This document shows positions 42,695-51,201 of a stretch of DNA of 64,000 nt, piece after piece. The stretch comes from Sulfobacillus acidophilus DSM 10332 (GTDB taxonomy: Bacteria > Bacillota > Sulfobacillia > Sulfobacillales > Sulfobacillaceae). Each line of letters begins with the position of its first letter. Positions within the stretch are counted from its first letter, which is position 1. The DNA is taken from the NCBI GenBank assembly GCA_000237975.1, contig CP003179.1, forward strand, positions 3,068,270 to 3,132,269, read 5' to 3'. Under the pieces are notes generated by a model that worked only from the letters and a program-made list of their open reading frames with translations, had not been told where the DNA came from and did no database searches. A program made the position numbers and the translations under genes.

Positions 42695-43509
42695 GAGACC
42701 GGCACCCCCTCCGATGCCGGCTGGGGCGCTTCCGCCACTGGCGCAACCGTGCCACCGGAAGGGCGAATAAAGCTCATCAGCTTATCGCGTAAAAGCGACG
42801 GGGCCATGCCTTGTTGGATGGCCAAAATCCCTTCCAACGTGATTTGGCGCACCAAGGCGGAATGCTTCGCCTTATTCTTTAAATTACCCGCCAATGGCAA
42901 CCAGACGAGATTGGCACTCGACACCCCGTATAAGGTCGCGATAAAAGCCAGCCCGATCGAGGCGGCCAGCGAGTTCGGATTGCCATTTAATTCGCCTAAT
43001 ACGTGGACCAACCCCATAATGGTCCCCACGATGCCCATGGTCGGGGCATAGCCGCCGGCCGCCTCAAAAATACTGGCCCCCATCTTTTCCTGGTTCGATT
43101 TGGCATAAATATCGGTTTCTAACATCTGGCGTACAAATGTAGGATCCGCATTATCCACCAATAATTGCAAACCCTTTTCCAAAAAGGGATCCCCCGCCAA
43201 AGGAATTTCTTGTTCCAGCTCCAACAGCGATCGCCGACGAGCCACATCCGAATACCGTACCAGTTTGTCAATCAGTTGGACCGGATCAAATTGATCGCGG
43301 GTAAATCCGACACGAAACAACATGGGAACTTTTTTTAAGTCGTCTAAGGAGAACGAAACCGCCGTCGCCCCAATGGTGCCCCCAAAGACAATCATGGCGG
43401 CCGTTCCTTCCAACAGCGCCCCTGCGCGCCCGCCTTCTAAGACAAATCCCCCGACTAAGGCGATAACGCCAAAAATAATTCCGCCAACTGCACTAAAGTC
43501 GAGTCGCAT
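42691..43509 (-). CDS. motA: Flagellar motor stator protein MotA
   Basis: 272 residues. Four membrane helices, MIVFGGTIGATAVSF in helix 2, a cytoplasmic loop with charged residues (EQEIPLAGDPFLEKGLQLLVDN) and the MGIVGTIMGLVHVLGEL plus GVSSANLVWLPLAGNLKNKAK pair. Second gene of the operon, after the unknown leader gene. GGAGGAGGG before the ATG. Confidence 0.94.
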   Translation of the reverse strand: MRLDFSAVGGIIFGVIALVGGFVLEGGRAGALLEGTAAMIVFGGTIGATAVSFSLDDLKKVPMLFRVGFTRDQFDPVQLIDKLVRYSDVARRRSLLELEQEIPLAGDPFLEKGLQLLVDNADPTFVRQMLETDIYAKSNQEKMGASIFEAAGGYAPTMGIVGTIMGLVHVLGELNGNPNSLAASIGLAFIATLYGVSSANLVWLPLAGNLKNKAKHSALVRQITLEGILAIQQGMAPSLLRDKLMSFIRPSGGTVAPVAEAPQPASEGVPVS

Positions 43510-43530
43510 AGGGGCCCTCCTCCGCTACAT

Positions 43531-44097
43531 CTAAATGCCGCGCACCGCATGCGGTATGGCCCGGTAGCGATTGGCTAGGCCACCGGTAAATCGGTCATAT
43601 TCCTCAGGCGTGGCAAATCCCCGGCGAATAATCTCGCGGCGCAGGCGAACCGGATCGAGTTCAATACCATTTAAATTATCCACCCCGATATAATTGCCGG
43701 GTGACAACTGAATTTGCGGAACCCAGGTGTTTTCCCGCGGTAAAAACTCCGCCCGGATATCGAACATCCGCCGGTTGCCGACCACTTCCCACACGCCGGT
43801 CCACGCGTGAGGGCCCAACACCACATGATACATGCTTTCCCGATTCCGTTCACGGTTGGGTTTCATAATATGTTTGCAAAAAATGGGCCCACCCACCGTT
43901 GCGTCCACTTGATAGAGTACATGCGACAAAATGTACTCAAGCAACTCTTCGCGGGTTGGTTTCATCATGCCGTTCGGAAAGTACCGGTCAGAATCGCTGC
44001 GCCGCCCACGCCGCCGAGCTCGCGGCGGAGCGAAAATCGGGGACGACATCTCGATTACTTGCCCATCTTGAAAAAACGCTAGCGACTTAGTCGACAT
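43531..44097 (-). CDS. Unknown protein heading the flagellar operon
   Basis: 188 residues from ATG 44097 with GGAGGGC 6-7 bp upstream; an earlier in-frame start (44181) adds a basic stretch lying in what looks like leader DNA. I recognise no family. An Arg-rich linker (APPRARRRGRRSD) follows a short strand-rich front, then a globular region: EELLEYILSHVLYQVD, MYHVVLGPHAWTGVWEV, RMFDIRAEFLPRENTW and PVRLRREIIRRGFATPEEYDRF. No membrane helix or signal peptide. It is 21 bp upstream of motA, so almost surely cotranscribed with the flagellar genes; RNA- or DNA-binding is possible given the Arg cluster. Confidence 0.62.
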   Translation of the reverse strand: MSTKSLAFFQDGQVIEMSSPIFAPPRARRRGRRSDSDRYFPNGMMKPTREELLEYILSHVLYQVDATVGGPIFCKHIMKPNRERNRESMYHVVLGPHAWTGVWEVVGNRRMFDIRAEFLPRENTWVPQIQLSPGNYIGVDNLNGIELDPVRLRREIIRRGFATPEEYDRFTGGLANRYRAIPHAVRGI

Positions 44098-44242
44098 GAT
44101 ATGCCCTCCATGTCGGATTGTGGTGATTCTCTTCTCACCCCTTTCGACAGGCAATCGGCTTTTCCTTCTTTTCCCTCTCAAAATTCTTCCAAAGCATGAA
44201 AAAAATCCCCCTTTATTGTCACAGACTATCGACAGTGTGTTC

Positions 44243-44294
44243 TTGATTTTCTGTCAGCGGTTTGTTAAAAATAAATCGTAAACAAGCGCTTGTT
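44243..44294 (+). promoter_or_regulatory. paa promoter with 14-bp palindromic operator at the start site
   Basis: TTGATT (44243-44248), 17-bp spacer, TAAAAA (44266-44271) make a plausible SigA promoter. Directly downstream, where transcription would begin, lies the perfect palindrome AACAAGCGCTTGTT (44281-44294). Its form suits a TetR-family repressor such as those that control phenylacetate genes through phenylacetyl-CoA. The regulator gene is not in the window. Operator function is inferred. Confidence 0.55.
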
Positions 44295-44327
44295 AGTCTT
44301 ATAGTATTTTGAAGGAGGATGCCGTCG

Positions 44328-45278
44328 ATGGATGATCCCGTACGGACTGCCGAATTTATGGCCCGAATCGAGGCCGGAGAAAAAATCGAAGCCACGGATT
44401 GGATGCCGGAAGAATACCGTCGCCTCTTAATTAAGCAAATTCATATGCACGGCATTAGTGAGATCATGGGCGCCTATCCCGAAAAAGAATGGGTCACCAA
44501 GGCCCCTACCATCCGTCGCAAATTGGCCTTAAATGCCAAAGTGCAAGACGAAATCGGCCATGGACAAATGTTGCTACGGCTGGCCGAAGACCTCAGCCGT
44601 CCCTATGGCCGGGGCCGCGAAGATTTGATGGATGACGTGATTGATGGCCGCGTCAAATTTCATAATGTCTTTCATCTGGAGGCTCCCACTTGGGCGGATG
44701 CCGGCGTGATTGGCTTTTTGGTGGACGGCGGGGCCATTATCACCCAAGCCATGCTGCTCGACAGCTCCTATGCGCCGTATGCCCGTATGCTGAAACGCAT
44801 TGTGGCAGAAGAAAGTTTTCATATGCAACATGGGGAATCCGTGGTCTTGGCGCTGGCGGAAGGCACCGATGAACAACGGGCTATGCTGCAATCCGCGATC
44901 AACCGCTGGTGGCCGGCCATGATGTTTTTCTTCGGTCCCCGAGAAATGGGGCCGGCCTCTCGTCGCATGCTCGAGTATCGGATTCGCACCATGACCAATG
45001 AAGAGCTGCGCCAAAAATTTATTAACCGCTATGTCCCGCGCATTCGCGCATTAGGCATGACCATTCCCGATCCCCGGCTGTCGCAGGATCCCGTAACGGG
45101 TCAGTGGCAATATACCGATCCGGATTGGGAATGGTTCAACGACGTCGTGCATCACAACACCGGGCCCATGTCGAAAGCTCGCTTGGCCCTCCGCCAACAA
45201 GCCCATCAGGGCCAGCGTTGGGTGCGAGAGGCGGTACTCGTTGCCGGTGCGCGCTCAAGCCCCGGTCAAACCGCTTAG
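44328..45278 (+). CDS. paaA: 1,2-phenylacetyl-CoA epoxidase subunit PaaA
   Basis: 316 residues from ATG 44328; AGGAGG lies 9 bp upstream, while the in-frame ATG at 44319 would overlap it. Catalytic di-iron subunit that epoxidises the ring of phenylacetyl-CoA. Ferritin-like helices show the metal ligands in KVQDEIGHGQML and IVAEESFHMQHGESV (E-x2-H pairs), with MFFFGPREMGPASRRML typical of PaaA. Followed by paaB 40 bp on. Confidence 0.95.
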   Translation: MDDPVRTAEFMARIEAGEKIEATDWMPEEYRRLLIKQIHMHGISEIMGAYPEKEWVTKAPTIRRKLALNAKVQDEIGHGQMLLRLAEDLSRPYGRGREDLMDDVIDGRVKFHNVFHLEAPTWADAGVIGFLVDGGAIITQAMLLDSSYAPYARMLKRIVAEESFHMQHGESVVLALAEGTDEQRAMLQSAINRWWPAMMFFFGPREMGPASRRMLEYRIRTMTNEELRQKFINRYVPRIRALGMTIPDPRLSQDPVTGQWQYTDPDWEWFNDVVHHNTGPMSKARLALRQQAHQGQRWVREAVLVAGARSSPGQTA

Positions 45279-45318
45279 CTCCGCGTTTTGATCATCAACC
45301 TGATGAGGAGGGATTTTA

Positions 45319-45675
45319 ATGTCGACCATTCCCGATACCCCCGTATTTGAAGTCTTCGTGCAAGCCGATGCATTGAGTTTTGCCAGCCATGTCGGTAGCG
45401 TTCGCGCCGCCAACCCCGAATTGGCGCTCCAAATGGCCCGCGAAGCCTATCTCCGCCGCGACTCGGCTTATGATGTCTGGGTGATTCCCGAATCCGCTAT
45501 TACGCATGCCCGAACCGTAGGCGATACCTTGCCGGTAGATCCGGAAACCAAGCGCTATCGCTTGCCCTCCGGTTATGATAACGCACCGCATTGGAAACGC
45601 TTTAAAGCCCGCGCCCAAACCATTGATGAAGTGGCCGCCGAAATGCGATCACCGACCCGGAAGGAGAGGTCCTGA
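45319..45675 (+). CDS. paaB: 1,2-phenylacetyl-CoA epoxidase subunit PaaB
   Basis: 118 residues. PVFEVFVQADALSFASHVGSVRAANPELAL and AREAYLRRDSAYDVWVIPESAI (in part) are family hallmarks. Bridging subunit of the PaaABC core; longer than the usual 95-100 by a C-terminal helix. TGAGGAGGG before the ATG. Its TGA overlaps the paaC start (TGATGG). Confidence 0.94.
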   Translation: MSTIPDTPVFEVFVQADALSFASHVGSVRAANPELALQMAREAYLRRDSAYDVWVIPESAITHARTVGDTLPVDPETKRYRLPSGYDNAPHWKRFKARAQTIDEVAAEMRSPTRKERS

Positions 45676-46412
45676 TGGAAACCCCACACGTTTTGTGGTA
45701 CGACGTGGTTCTGGCCATGGCCGATGACGCCTGGATTATCGGCCATCGGGGATCGGAATGGCTGGCGCTCGCCCCCGATCTGGAAGAAGATCTCGCGCTC
45801 AGTTCGATTAGTCAAGACGAAATGGGCCATGCCCAACGGCTCTATGCCCTCTTAGAGGAATTCGGCGCCCCAAGCCCGGAAAGCCAAGTGTATGAACGGC
45901 CTGCCGAAGACTGGCGGCATGCCCGATTAGTTGCCCGTCCCTTAGGTGACTGGGCCGATTGGGTCGTCCGCCGATATCTTTTTGAAACATTTGACGCCGT
46001 CCGGCGAAACCAGTTACGACATATCCCCTGGCCCGCCCTGCAGGAGGCGCTGAATACTATCGAACGGGAAGAACGCTTTCATCGGCGCCATTTCGAAACC
46101 TGGATGGATCTCCTGGCGCACGGCGGGCCCGAAAGCCGACAACGCCTCGGGGCAGCGGTCGCGTCGTATTGGCCGGAACTGCCCGACCTTCTGTCGTGGG
46201 GCGTTGAAACGGGACCTCTGGGCCTTGAGCCAAATGCCGTCCAAGAAAGCTGGACGGCTACGGTCAAAGCCCAATGGCTCGCCTGGGATATTCCCTGGCC
46301 GGGTGATCCCGTTCCTGTCCCTGGTCGTCGAAACGGGCTCGATCCGGAATTCAAAGCCCTCTTAGAAGAGATGCGATCCGTTCGTCAAATCGCTCCCTTA
46401 TCGTCCTGGTAA
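45675..46412 (+). CDS. paaC: 1,2-phenylacetyl-CoA epoxidase subunit PaaC
   Basis: 245 residues, ferritin-like structural partner of PaaA with degenerate iron sites: DLALSSISQDEMGHAQRLYALL-type helix (SQDEMGHAQRLY) and EREERFHRRHFETWM. GAGAGGTCC lies upstream. Neither paaD (Fe-S assembly) nor paaE (reductase) follows; the operon ends at a terminator about 55 bp on. The reductase must be encoded elsewhere. Confidence 0.93.
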   Translation: METPHVLWYDVVLAMADDAWIIGHRGSEWLALAPDLEEDLALSSISQDEMGHAQRLYALLEEFGAPSPESQVYERPAEDWRHARLVARPLGDWADWVVRRYLFETFDAVRRNQLRHIPWPALQEALNTIEREERFHRRHFETWMDLLAHGGPESRQRLGAAVASYWPELPDLLSWGVETGPLGLEPNAVQESWTATVKAQWLAWDIPWPGDPVPVPGRRNGLDPEFKALLEEMRSVRQIAPLSSW

Positions 46413-46467
46413 ACCGTCGGGGATTTTTGTCTCCTTATTGGGAATCGGAATGAAGGATTCGATTCAC

Positions 46468-46500
46468 GGGTGTCGCTTGGGGCGACACCCTCGTTTTTTC
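46468..46500 (+). terminator. Rho-independent terminator after paaABC
   Basis: GGGTGTCGC (46468-46476), short loop, GCGACACCC (46482-46490), then TCGTTTTTTC. Nine-pair stem and six T. Confidence 0.9.
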
Positions 46501-46587
46501 GACAAAATTCTCGATCCTAAAAAAGGAATTTGATGCCCGAACGGGAATTGAGACGGCATAGTCAAAATTTTTGTGAGGAGGATTTTT

Positions 46588-47667
46588 TTGACACACGAGA
46601 TAACCCCGACCGTTTTGTTGTCGTCATTGGCCGAAGCCTTGCCCGAGATTCAGCAATCCTATCCGGTCGATGCCGAAATCTTGGTCGCTGATCATGAGCA
46701 TTTCATTCGGGTCCTCCCCGGGAAAACCGTCGACATTACCAAACGCGACGGGGACCCCATGGACCCGAAAACCGTGACCGCCGAAGCCCTTCGAACCGGT
46801 CGCTCAATTGTCGACGTCCGCGACGCCTCCGTATTTGGTGTGGCTTACCGGGCAACCGCCATCCCGCTACGCGTCAATCAAACCGTCATTGGCTGCCTCA
46901 CGGTCATTACTTCGCTCGAACAGGAGTCCCAGTTACGAGAAACCGAAGAGGCGCTCTGGCAACATGCGGACCATCTATCCTCCTCCGCCGAGGAAACCCA
47001 TGCGGCGATTCAACACTTAAAAGAAACCTTTCAAGAATTGGCTCGTCAAAGTGTCCAGATTCGCGATCATATGCAAGAAGCCGGCACCTCGGCAGAAACC
47101 GGTCACACCACCGTCCGCCAACTGGACGACAATAGCCATCAGCTGACCGATACCATGTCCACCGTCGTCAAAGCCCGTACCGCATTGGAGGAAGAAACCC
47201 GCGTCATTGCGCAGTCGACTTCGCTAATCGAAGACATTGCCCGCCAAACCAATCTATTGGCTTTAAACGCGGCCATCGAAGCCGCCCGTGCCGGAGAAGC
47301 CGGTCGTGGATTTTCGGTGGTGGCCGAAGAAGTGAAAAAACTATCGGAGGGGTCTCAACAAGCAACCCGACATATCGGCGATACGATTAGCGGGATTCAG
47401 ACGCGGCTGGCCGAACTCAGCCACGCCATCGCCTCGACCGAAGATTTGCAGTCGCAAGAGGCGGCTCTGGCCCGCCAAGTGACGGGAGCGTTCGGTACGA
47501 TTCGAGACACCTTGCTGGATGCGGTGTCGGCCCTGCAAGCCATTCATGAACGGATCGAAGCGGCAACCAGCGCCATTGAACAATTGACGGCGGCGGCCGA
47601 ACTGACCGCAACCCAAGCCAGTGCGGTTACCAATTTAGCTCGTCGATTGAAAGAGGTCCGGGCCTAA
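46588..47667 (+). CDS. Soluble methyl-accepting chemotaxis protein
   Basis: 359 residues, start TTG 46588 with TGAGGAGGA 8 bp upstream; an in-frame GTG at 46573 would place that site inside the gene. No membrane helix. N-terminal sensory domain of about 120 residues ([39 protein letters not shown]) of the type seen in soluble Firmicutes receptors such as YfmS, then a helical signalling domain with the conserved hairpin [20 protein letters not shown] and [16 protein letters not shown]. Signals through CheW-CheA, which are not in the window. Ligand unknown. Confidence 0.9.
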   Translation: MTHEITPTVLLSSLAEALPEIQQSYPVDAEILVADHEHFIRVLPGKTVDITKRDGDPMDPKTVTAEALRTGRSIVDVRDASVFGVAYRATAIPLRVNQTVIGCLTVITSLEQESQLRETEEALWQHADHLSSSAEETHAAIQHLKETFQELARQSVQIRDHMQEAGTSAETGHTTVRQLDDNSHQLTDTMSTVVKARTALEEETRVIAQSTSLIEDIARQTNLLALNAAIEAARAGEAGRGFSVVAEEVKKLSEGSQQATRHIGDTISGIQTRLAELSHAIASTEDLQSQEAALARQVTGAFGTIRDTLLDAVSALQAIHERIEAATSAIEQLTAAAELTATQASAVTNLARRLKEVRA

Positions 47668-47969
47668 TGCCCCTGATTCGGAGGCGTCGTCGCACGGCGG
47701 CGCCTATTGGTCCGTAGGTCAGGCGACAAACCACGCATTCCGCGGTCATACACTTAGATCCGTTATCTCCTTGAAGCCCATCTCAGGCTATGACAAGAGA
47801 TCGGGGATTTTTCAGGAATTGGATCACTAATCGGGATTCTATTCATGATATAAAGGCCCCCAACACAGAAATTGGAAGATCCCCGCCCAGAATGGCCTGC
47901 CTATGCGATGAACGTTCGTGGGGAGCCGTCGCGCTTCGAACGGGACGGGATAGACCCGTATTCCTGCGG
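47668..47969. other. Gene-poor stretch
   Basis: About 300 bp between the receptor and fxsA (convergent). It holds a possible 11-pair stem (AGGCGTCGTCG with CGGCGGCGCCT, around 47682-47706, one or two G-T pairs) without a T run. A frame at 47790-48032 lacks a ribosome site and family likeness. I see nothing else. Confidence 0.5.
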
Positions 47970-48356
47970 TTAACTCCGCCACCACCACCGTTCCACCACA
48001 CGGTGACTGAGCCAACGTACCAACCATTTTGATCCCGCCTCGCGAACCTTGGGAATGGTGAATAAAATGCCGGTGACGGCCGTCAAGGGACCCGGCGTCA
48101 CCAAAAACGCCATGGCAGCCACCAGGATCGCCCCTTCTCCCAACCGATGCACCGGGAACCCTTCAAAAGCCCACTCCCGCTTCACCTGATCCCACCATCG
48201 ATGCCAACTGCGCCGGGCTAAATAGGCGCCGATGACCGACGATAACAATGTCACCAATAACGTAAATCCCCAGCCTATCCAATGGGCCAGCAAAAATATC
48301 AGGCTGAGCTCCACAATGGGTACGATGAAAAACAGGATCATTAGCCGCCGAAACAC
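47970..48356 (-). CDS. FxsA-family membrane protein
   Basis: 128 residues from GTG 48356 (GAAGGGG 5 bp upstream; earlier in-frame starts run into the MFS gene). Hydrophobic helices FFIVPIVELSLIFLLAHWIGW and TLLVTLLSSVIGAYLARR, then GEGAILVAAMAFLVTPGPLTAVTGILF: the family's LVTPGPLTD-like turn is clear. Cytoplasmic-membrane protein of uncertain role (named for phage T7 exclusion suppression). Starts about 20 bp after the MFS gene. Confidence 0.85.
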   Translation of the reverse strand: MFRRLMILFFIVPIVELSLIFLLAHWIGWGFTLLVTLLSSVIGAYLARRSWHRWWDQVKREWAFEGFPVHRLGEGAILVAAMAFLVTPGPLTAVTGILFTIPKVREAGSKWLVRWLSHRVVERWWWRS

Positions 48357-48375
48357 AGATACCCCTTCATTTCCG

Positions 48376-49566
48376 TCAAGTCGCAATGGGTGGCACCGGA
48401 GTCGGTCGCCCCGGTAATCCGTTCAAGAGCCACCAGCCAATGATTGCGGTAAAAAAGATGCCCAATACCAAGGGACCATACACCCAGTGGGCAAATAACA
48501 GCCCCCCCGGCAAAGGTGCCAACGCCCCCGCCAATTCGGTCGCCAAATTAAAGAGGCCATATGCCGTGCCAATTTCCCCGGGTTTGGCCACCCGGCCCAA
48601 CGCAACCCCCTGTAATCCGCGGGACCCTTCCCCAATGCCCCGTAAAAGACTCGACAAAAGACCCCAACCAAGACTTTCCGGCATCCATAATAATAATAGC
48701 CAACCGGCGGCCAAAAGGCCCAATCCCGCCCCCAACGCTTTGGGAATTCCCACGCGGTCCCCCACCCGCGCCCACAAGGGACCGGTGAGCGTCACCGCCG
48801 CCATCGCGACCGAGCCTAAAAGCCCGATGGTCTCCATCGAGAGGTGACCCACACTTTTCCAATAGGGCACCACGTACGGCCAAACGAACCCTTGAATCAC
48901 CGAGAGCGCCGCGGCAAACAACATCCATTGGAAAAATCGCGGCCGGGCGGCCGGCTTCCAGGCCGCCGGGCGTTTAGGCCGGGGACGGGCCGGATGCGAA
49001 CGGATTTGCCAGACCGCCACCGTCGAGGCCGTATAAATTAACCCGCTCAGGGTAAACACGAGCCCGTAGGAAAACCGAGACGCCAAGTATCCGCCGATCG
49101 CCGGACCTAAAACCATGCCGGCCCCGAACACGCTCATCACGACGTTATAACTGAAGGCCAGCTGACCCGGTGCGGCTTCTTCCACAATCACCGCTTGTAA
49201 CGCCGGGGTCGAAAATGCCGACCCGAAATAGAGCAACACGCCCGGTATTAGCCATTGCCAATGCGGAGCCCAAGCAAATAACCAGGGAACCGGTACCGCG
49301 ACGACCCAGCCCCACACTAAGATACTTCGGCGATCCACCCGGTCCGCCAACCATCCGCCCGGAAAAACCACCAAGGCGGTGGCCACCCCGGCAACCGTGG
49401 TCAAAAACCCGACCACGACCGGACCGCCTCCCAGCTTTTCAACATACAAAGGAAAAAACATCCCATAAAGTCCTAAGCCTAGTCCCCAGAGCCCTTGGGC
49501 CAAAGTCAGCCACCACACATCCCGGCTGATCGGCCAGCTTTTTATCCCCCTCAGCGCAAGAACCAC
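48376..49566 (-). CDS. MFS transporter
   Basis: 396 residues from GTG 49566 with GGGAGGA immediately upstream; the longer frame to 49668 lies inside the chromate transporter gene. Twelve predicted membrane helices, the motif-A loop GGWLADRVDRRSIL between helices 2 and 3, and a central Arg/Pro-rich loop (HPARPRPKRPAAWKP). DHA1-like drug or metabolite exporter; substrate unknown. Overlaps the upstream chromate transporter end by 16 bp. Confidence 0.85.
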   Translation of the reverse strand: MVLALRGIKSWPISRDVWWLTLAQGLWGLGLGLYGMFFPLYVEKLGGGPVVVGFLTTVAGVATALVVFPGGWLADRVDRRSILVWGWVVAVPVPWLFAWAPHWQWLIPGVLLYFGSAFSTPALQAVIVEEAAPGQLAFSYNVVMSVFGAGMVLGPAIGGYLASRFSYGLVFTLSGLIYTASTVAVWQIRSHPARPRPKRPAAWKPAARPRFFQWMLFAAALSVIQGFVWPYVVPYWKSVGHLSMETIGLLGSVAMAAVTLTGPLWARVGDRVGIPKALGAGLGLLAAGWLLLLWMPESLGWGLLSSLLRGIGEGSRGLQGVALGRVAKPGEIGTAYGLFNLATELAGALAPLPGGLLFAHWVYGPLVLGIFFTAIIGWWLLNGLPGRPTPVPPIAT

Positions 49567-50084
49567 GCTCCTCCCGCCATGGATGCCAAAATCACCCACA
49601 CTGCCGGCCATTTTAACCAGTACAGGGCCACAAAGCCTCCAATAAAAAACAATGCCGGAACCAGCCACCGATCTTTCGGAAACGTACTCGGGATAAGCTC
49701 CAACACTAACAGCACCAATAACACGATAACGATGGGCTTGACTCCGCGAATTAATCCCGCCACATAGGGATTCGACCGATATATCAACAATATCCGGTAT
49801 AACCCGAGCATGAGCACCAAAGAGGGCAACACCACACCCAATAAGGCCGCGGCGGCGCCTAAGAGCCCATTGACCTGGTAACCGATAGTCGCCGCTAATT
49901 TCGTCGCGATCGGCCCCGGCAAAGCGTTTCCGATAGCGAGGATTTCGGCAAACTGGTCGTTGGTCATCCAGTGATACCCGTCAACCGTCACCACCTGAAT
50001 GAGCGAAATCGATCCGGGTCCGCCACCATAGCCCAAAATCCCGACTTTAAAAAACCCCCAAAAAAGCCCCCAAAGTTTGGTCAC
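49551..50084 (-). CDS. Chromate transporter family protein (single CHR domain)
   Basis: 177 residues from GTG 50084 with GGGAGGG 8 bp upstream. One CHR domain: LFWGFFKVGILGYGGGPGSISLI (GYGGGPG diagnostic) and GNALPGPIATKLAATIGYQVNG, then four further helices. Short CHR proteins normally act as a pair, but here only one is present and an MFS gene follows. Anion export (chromate or sulfate) is the family role; not proven here. Confidence 0.85.
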   Translation of the reverse strand: MTKLWGLFWGFFKVGILGYGGGPGSISLIQVVTVDGYHWMTNDQFAEILAIGNALPGPIATKLAATIGYQVNGLLGAAAALLGVVLPSLVLMLGLYRILLIYRSNPYVAGLIRGVKPIVIVLLVLLVLELIPSTFPKDRWLVPALFFIGGFVALYWLKWPAVWVILASMAGGAWFLR

Positions 50085-50193
50085 GCCCCATTCCCTCCCC
50101 AAGTTGTCTCTGGGAAGTTCTTGATGGGAGGCTTGGAATCCTTCCTCTACGGCTAGGCATACGCGGCCCGTCCCCAATTTAGACGTGACCCTC

Positions 50194-50222
50194 AAGAGAA
50201 AAAGCCCGCCAAGCGGGCTTTC
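50194..50222 (-). terminator. Rho-independent terminator
   Basis: Minus strand AAGCCCGC, loop TTG, GCGGGCTT (complement of 50202-50220) followed by TTTCTCTT. Ends the hypothetical gene at 50232-50573. Confidence 0.85.
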
Positions 50223-50231
50223 TTCGGCCTC

Positions 50232-50573
50232 CTACGACGATTCCTCCGTGCGTTGGTTCGCACTCGGGGATGGTCCTCCCCGCTGTAGCGCCTCGCCAAA
50301 GGCGGATTGCAAAATTTTTAGGGGTAACCGGGTCATCCCTTCTAATGCCCAAACGGCCTCGTCGATACTTTCGGCCCAGGGATTGTGCCCTCGTCCAATC
50401 GTGCGCCGGATTGCCCGAAACGGCACCGACACGACGGTATCGAGATACCACAGCTCTTGCCGGATTGCGTCATTCAACGAACCTGGCGCGGAAACCGGCG
50501 GCTTCGGATGTGGTTTAACCGGTGGGGCGACCGATTCGTTTCGGTGCCCCTCCTCGTGCTCTTCGCGTGCCAT
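50232..50573 (-). CDS. Hypothetical protein, Pro-rich N-terminus
   Basis: 113 residues, no family recognised. A charged and Pro/Lys-rich front (residues 1-30) is followed by a helical region ELWYLDTVVSVPFRAIRRTIGRG and AVWALEGMTRLPLKILQSAFGEAL that could lie along a membrane. Ends TEESS. Strong terminator directly after. The promoter must lie in the 157-bp gap shared with divergent panD. Amphipathic repeats (VPFRAIRR / LPLKILQS) suggest a small membrane-associated or spore-type protein, which is a guess. Confidence 0.5.
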   Translation of the reverse strand: MAREEHEEGHRNESVAPPVKPHPKPPVSAPGSLNDAIRQELWYLDTVVSVPFRAIRRTIGRGHNPWAESIDEAVWALEGMTRLPLKILQSAFGEALQRGGPSPSANQRTEESS

Positions 50574-50611
50574 TGCCTGCCACCCTTCTCTCCCATCCTG
50601 ATGATCGCTAG

Positions 50612-50640
50612 TTGTGTACCAATCCGAGGCACTTTATACC
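50612..50640 (+). promoter_or_regulatory. SigA-type promoter for panD
   Basis: TTGTGT (50612-50617), 17-bp spacer, TATACC (50635-50640), about 90 bp before the panD start. Four of six matches at each box. Confidence 0.58.
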
Positions 50641-50730
50641 AGATCTTCGGCATACCTTGTAAAGACTGGTCGACCCAGCCGCATACGACCCGGATAGAAG
50701 CACGGAACCTAGGTAGGGAGGCAAAAGAGC

Positions 50731-51126
50731 GTGTTACGACAGCTGTTGAAATCGAAAATCCATCGAGCCACCGTCACCGAGGCGAACCTGAACTATGTGG
50801 GCAGCTTAACCCTGGGCTATTCCCTTTGTGAAGCCGCCGACATTTGGCCCCATGAGTTTGTCCATATTACCAATATCAATACCGGCATCCATTGGGTAAC
50901 ATACGTCATCCGAGACGAGGAAAACGAAGGCTCCGTTTGCCTAAACGGCACGGCAGCCCGCCATTTTCATCCCGGCGATCCGGTAATCATTATGGCATAC
51001 GGGCTTTTTTCGGACGACGAGGCCCATTCGGGTCACCGCCCTTATTTCGTGTACGTCGATCCCGACAATCGCATCACCAACGTCCGGCATGGGGAAGAAC
51101 CGTTCTCGTTTCCTCCCTCTCCCTGA
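50731..51126 (+). CDS. panD: Aspartate 1-decarboxylase
   Basis: 131 residues from GTG 50731 (GGGAGG 10 bp upstream). Makes beta-alanine for pantothenate and CoA. SKIHRATVTEANLNYVGSLTL contains the Gly24-Ser25 self-cleavage site that creates the pyruvoyl group; SVCLNGTAARHFHPGDPVIIMAY is also typical. Self-processing only; no PanZ-like gene seen. Not next to panB or panC. Confidence 0.93.
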   Translation: MLRQLLKSKIHRATVTEANLNYVGSLTLGYSLCEAADIWPHEFVHITNINTGIHWVTYVIRDEENEGSVCLNGTAARHFHPGDPVIIMAYGLFSDDEAHSGHRPYFVYVDPDNRITNVRHGEEPFSFPPSP

Positions 51127-51201
51127 GTGATGAACGATCATTTCGTTCATGCTAGCCTTGGGACGACAAGCAATTCACCACGTCCTAAGGGGGATGTTGA
51201 C

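Noticed and set aside
44101-44240. Sigma-D-like promoter elements for the motA operon (GCCGATTG, GTCGATAG)
   Set aside because: No TAAA-type -35 at the right distance; evidence too weak.
46515-46560. TAAA...GCCCGAAC as a sigma-D promoter for the chemoreceptor
   Set aside because: Spacing is 13 instead of about 15 bp and the -10 match is poor.
47790-48032. 80-codon plus-strand frame after the chemoreceptor
   Set aside because: No ribosome site, no family likeness, overlaps the end of fxsA.
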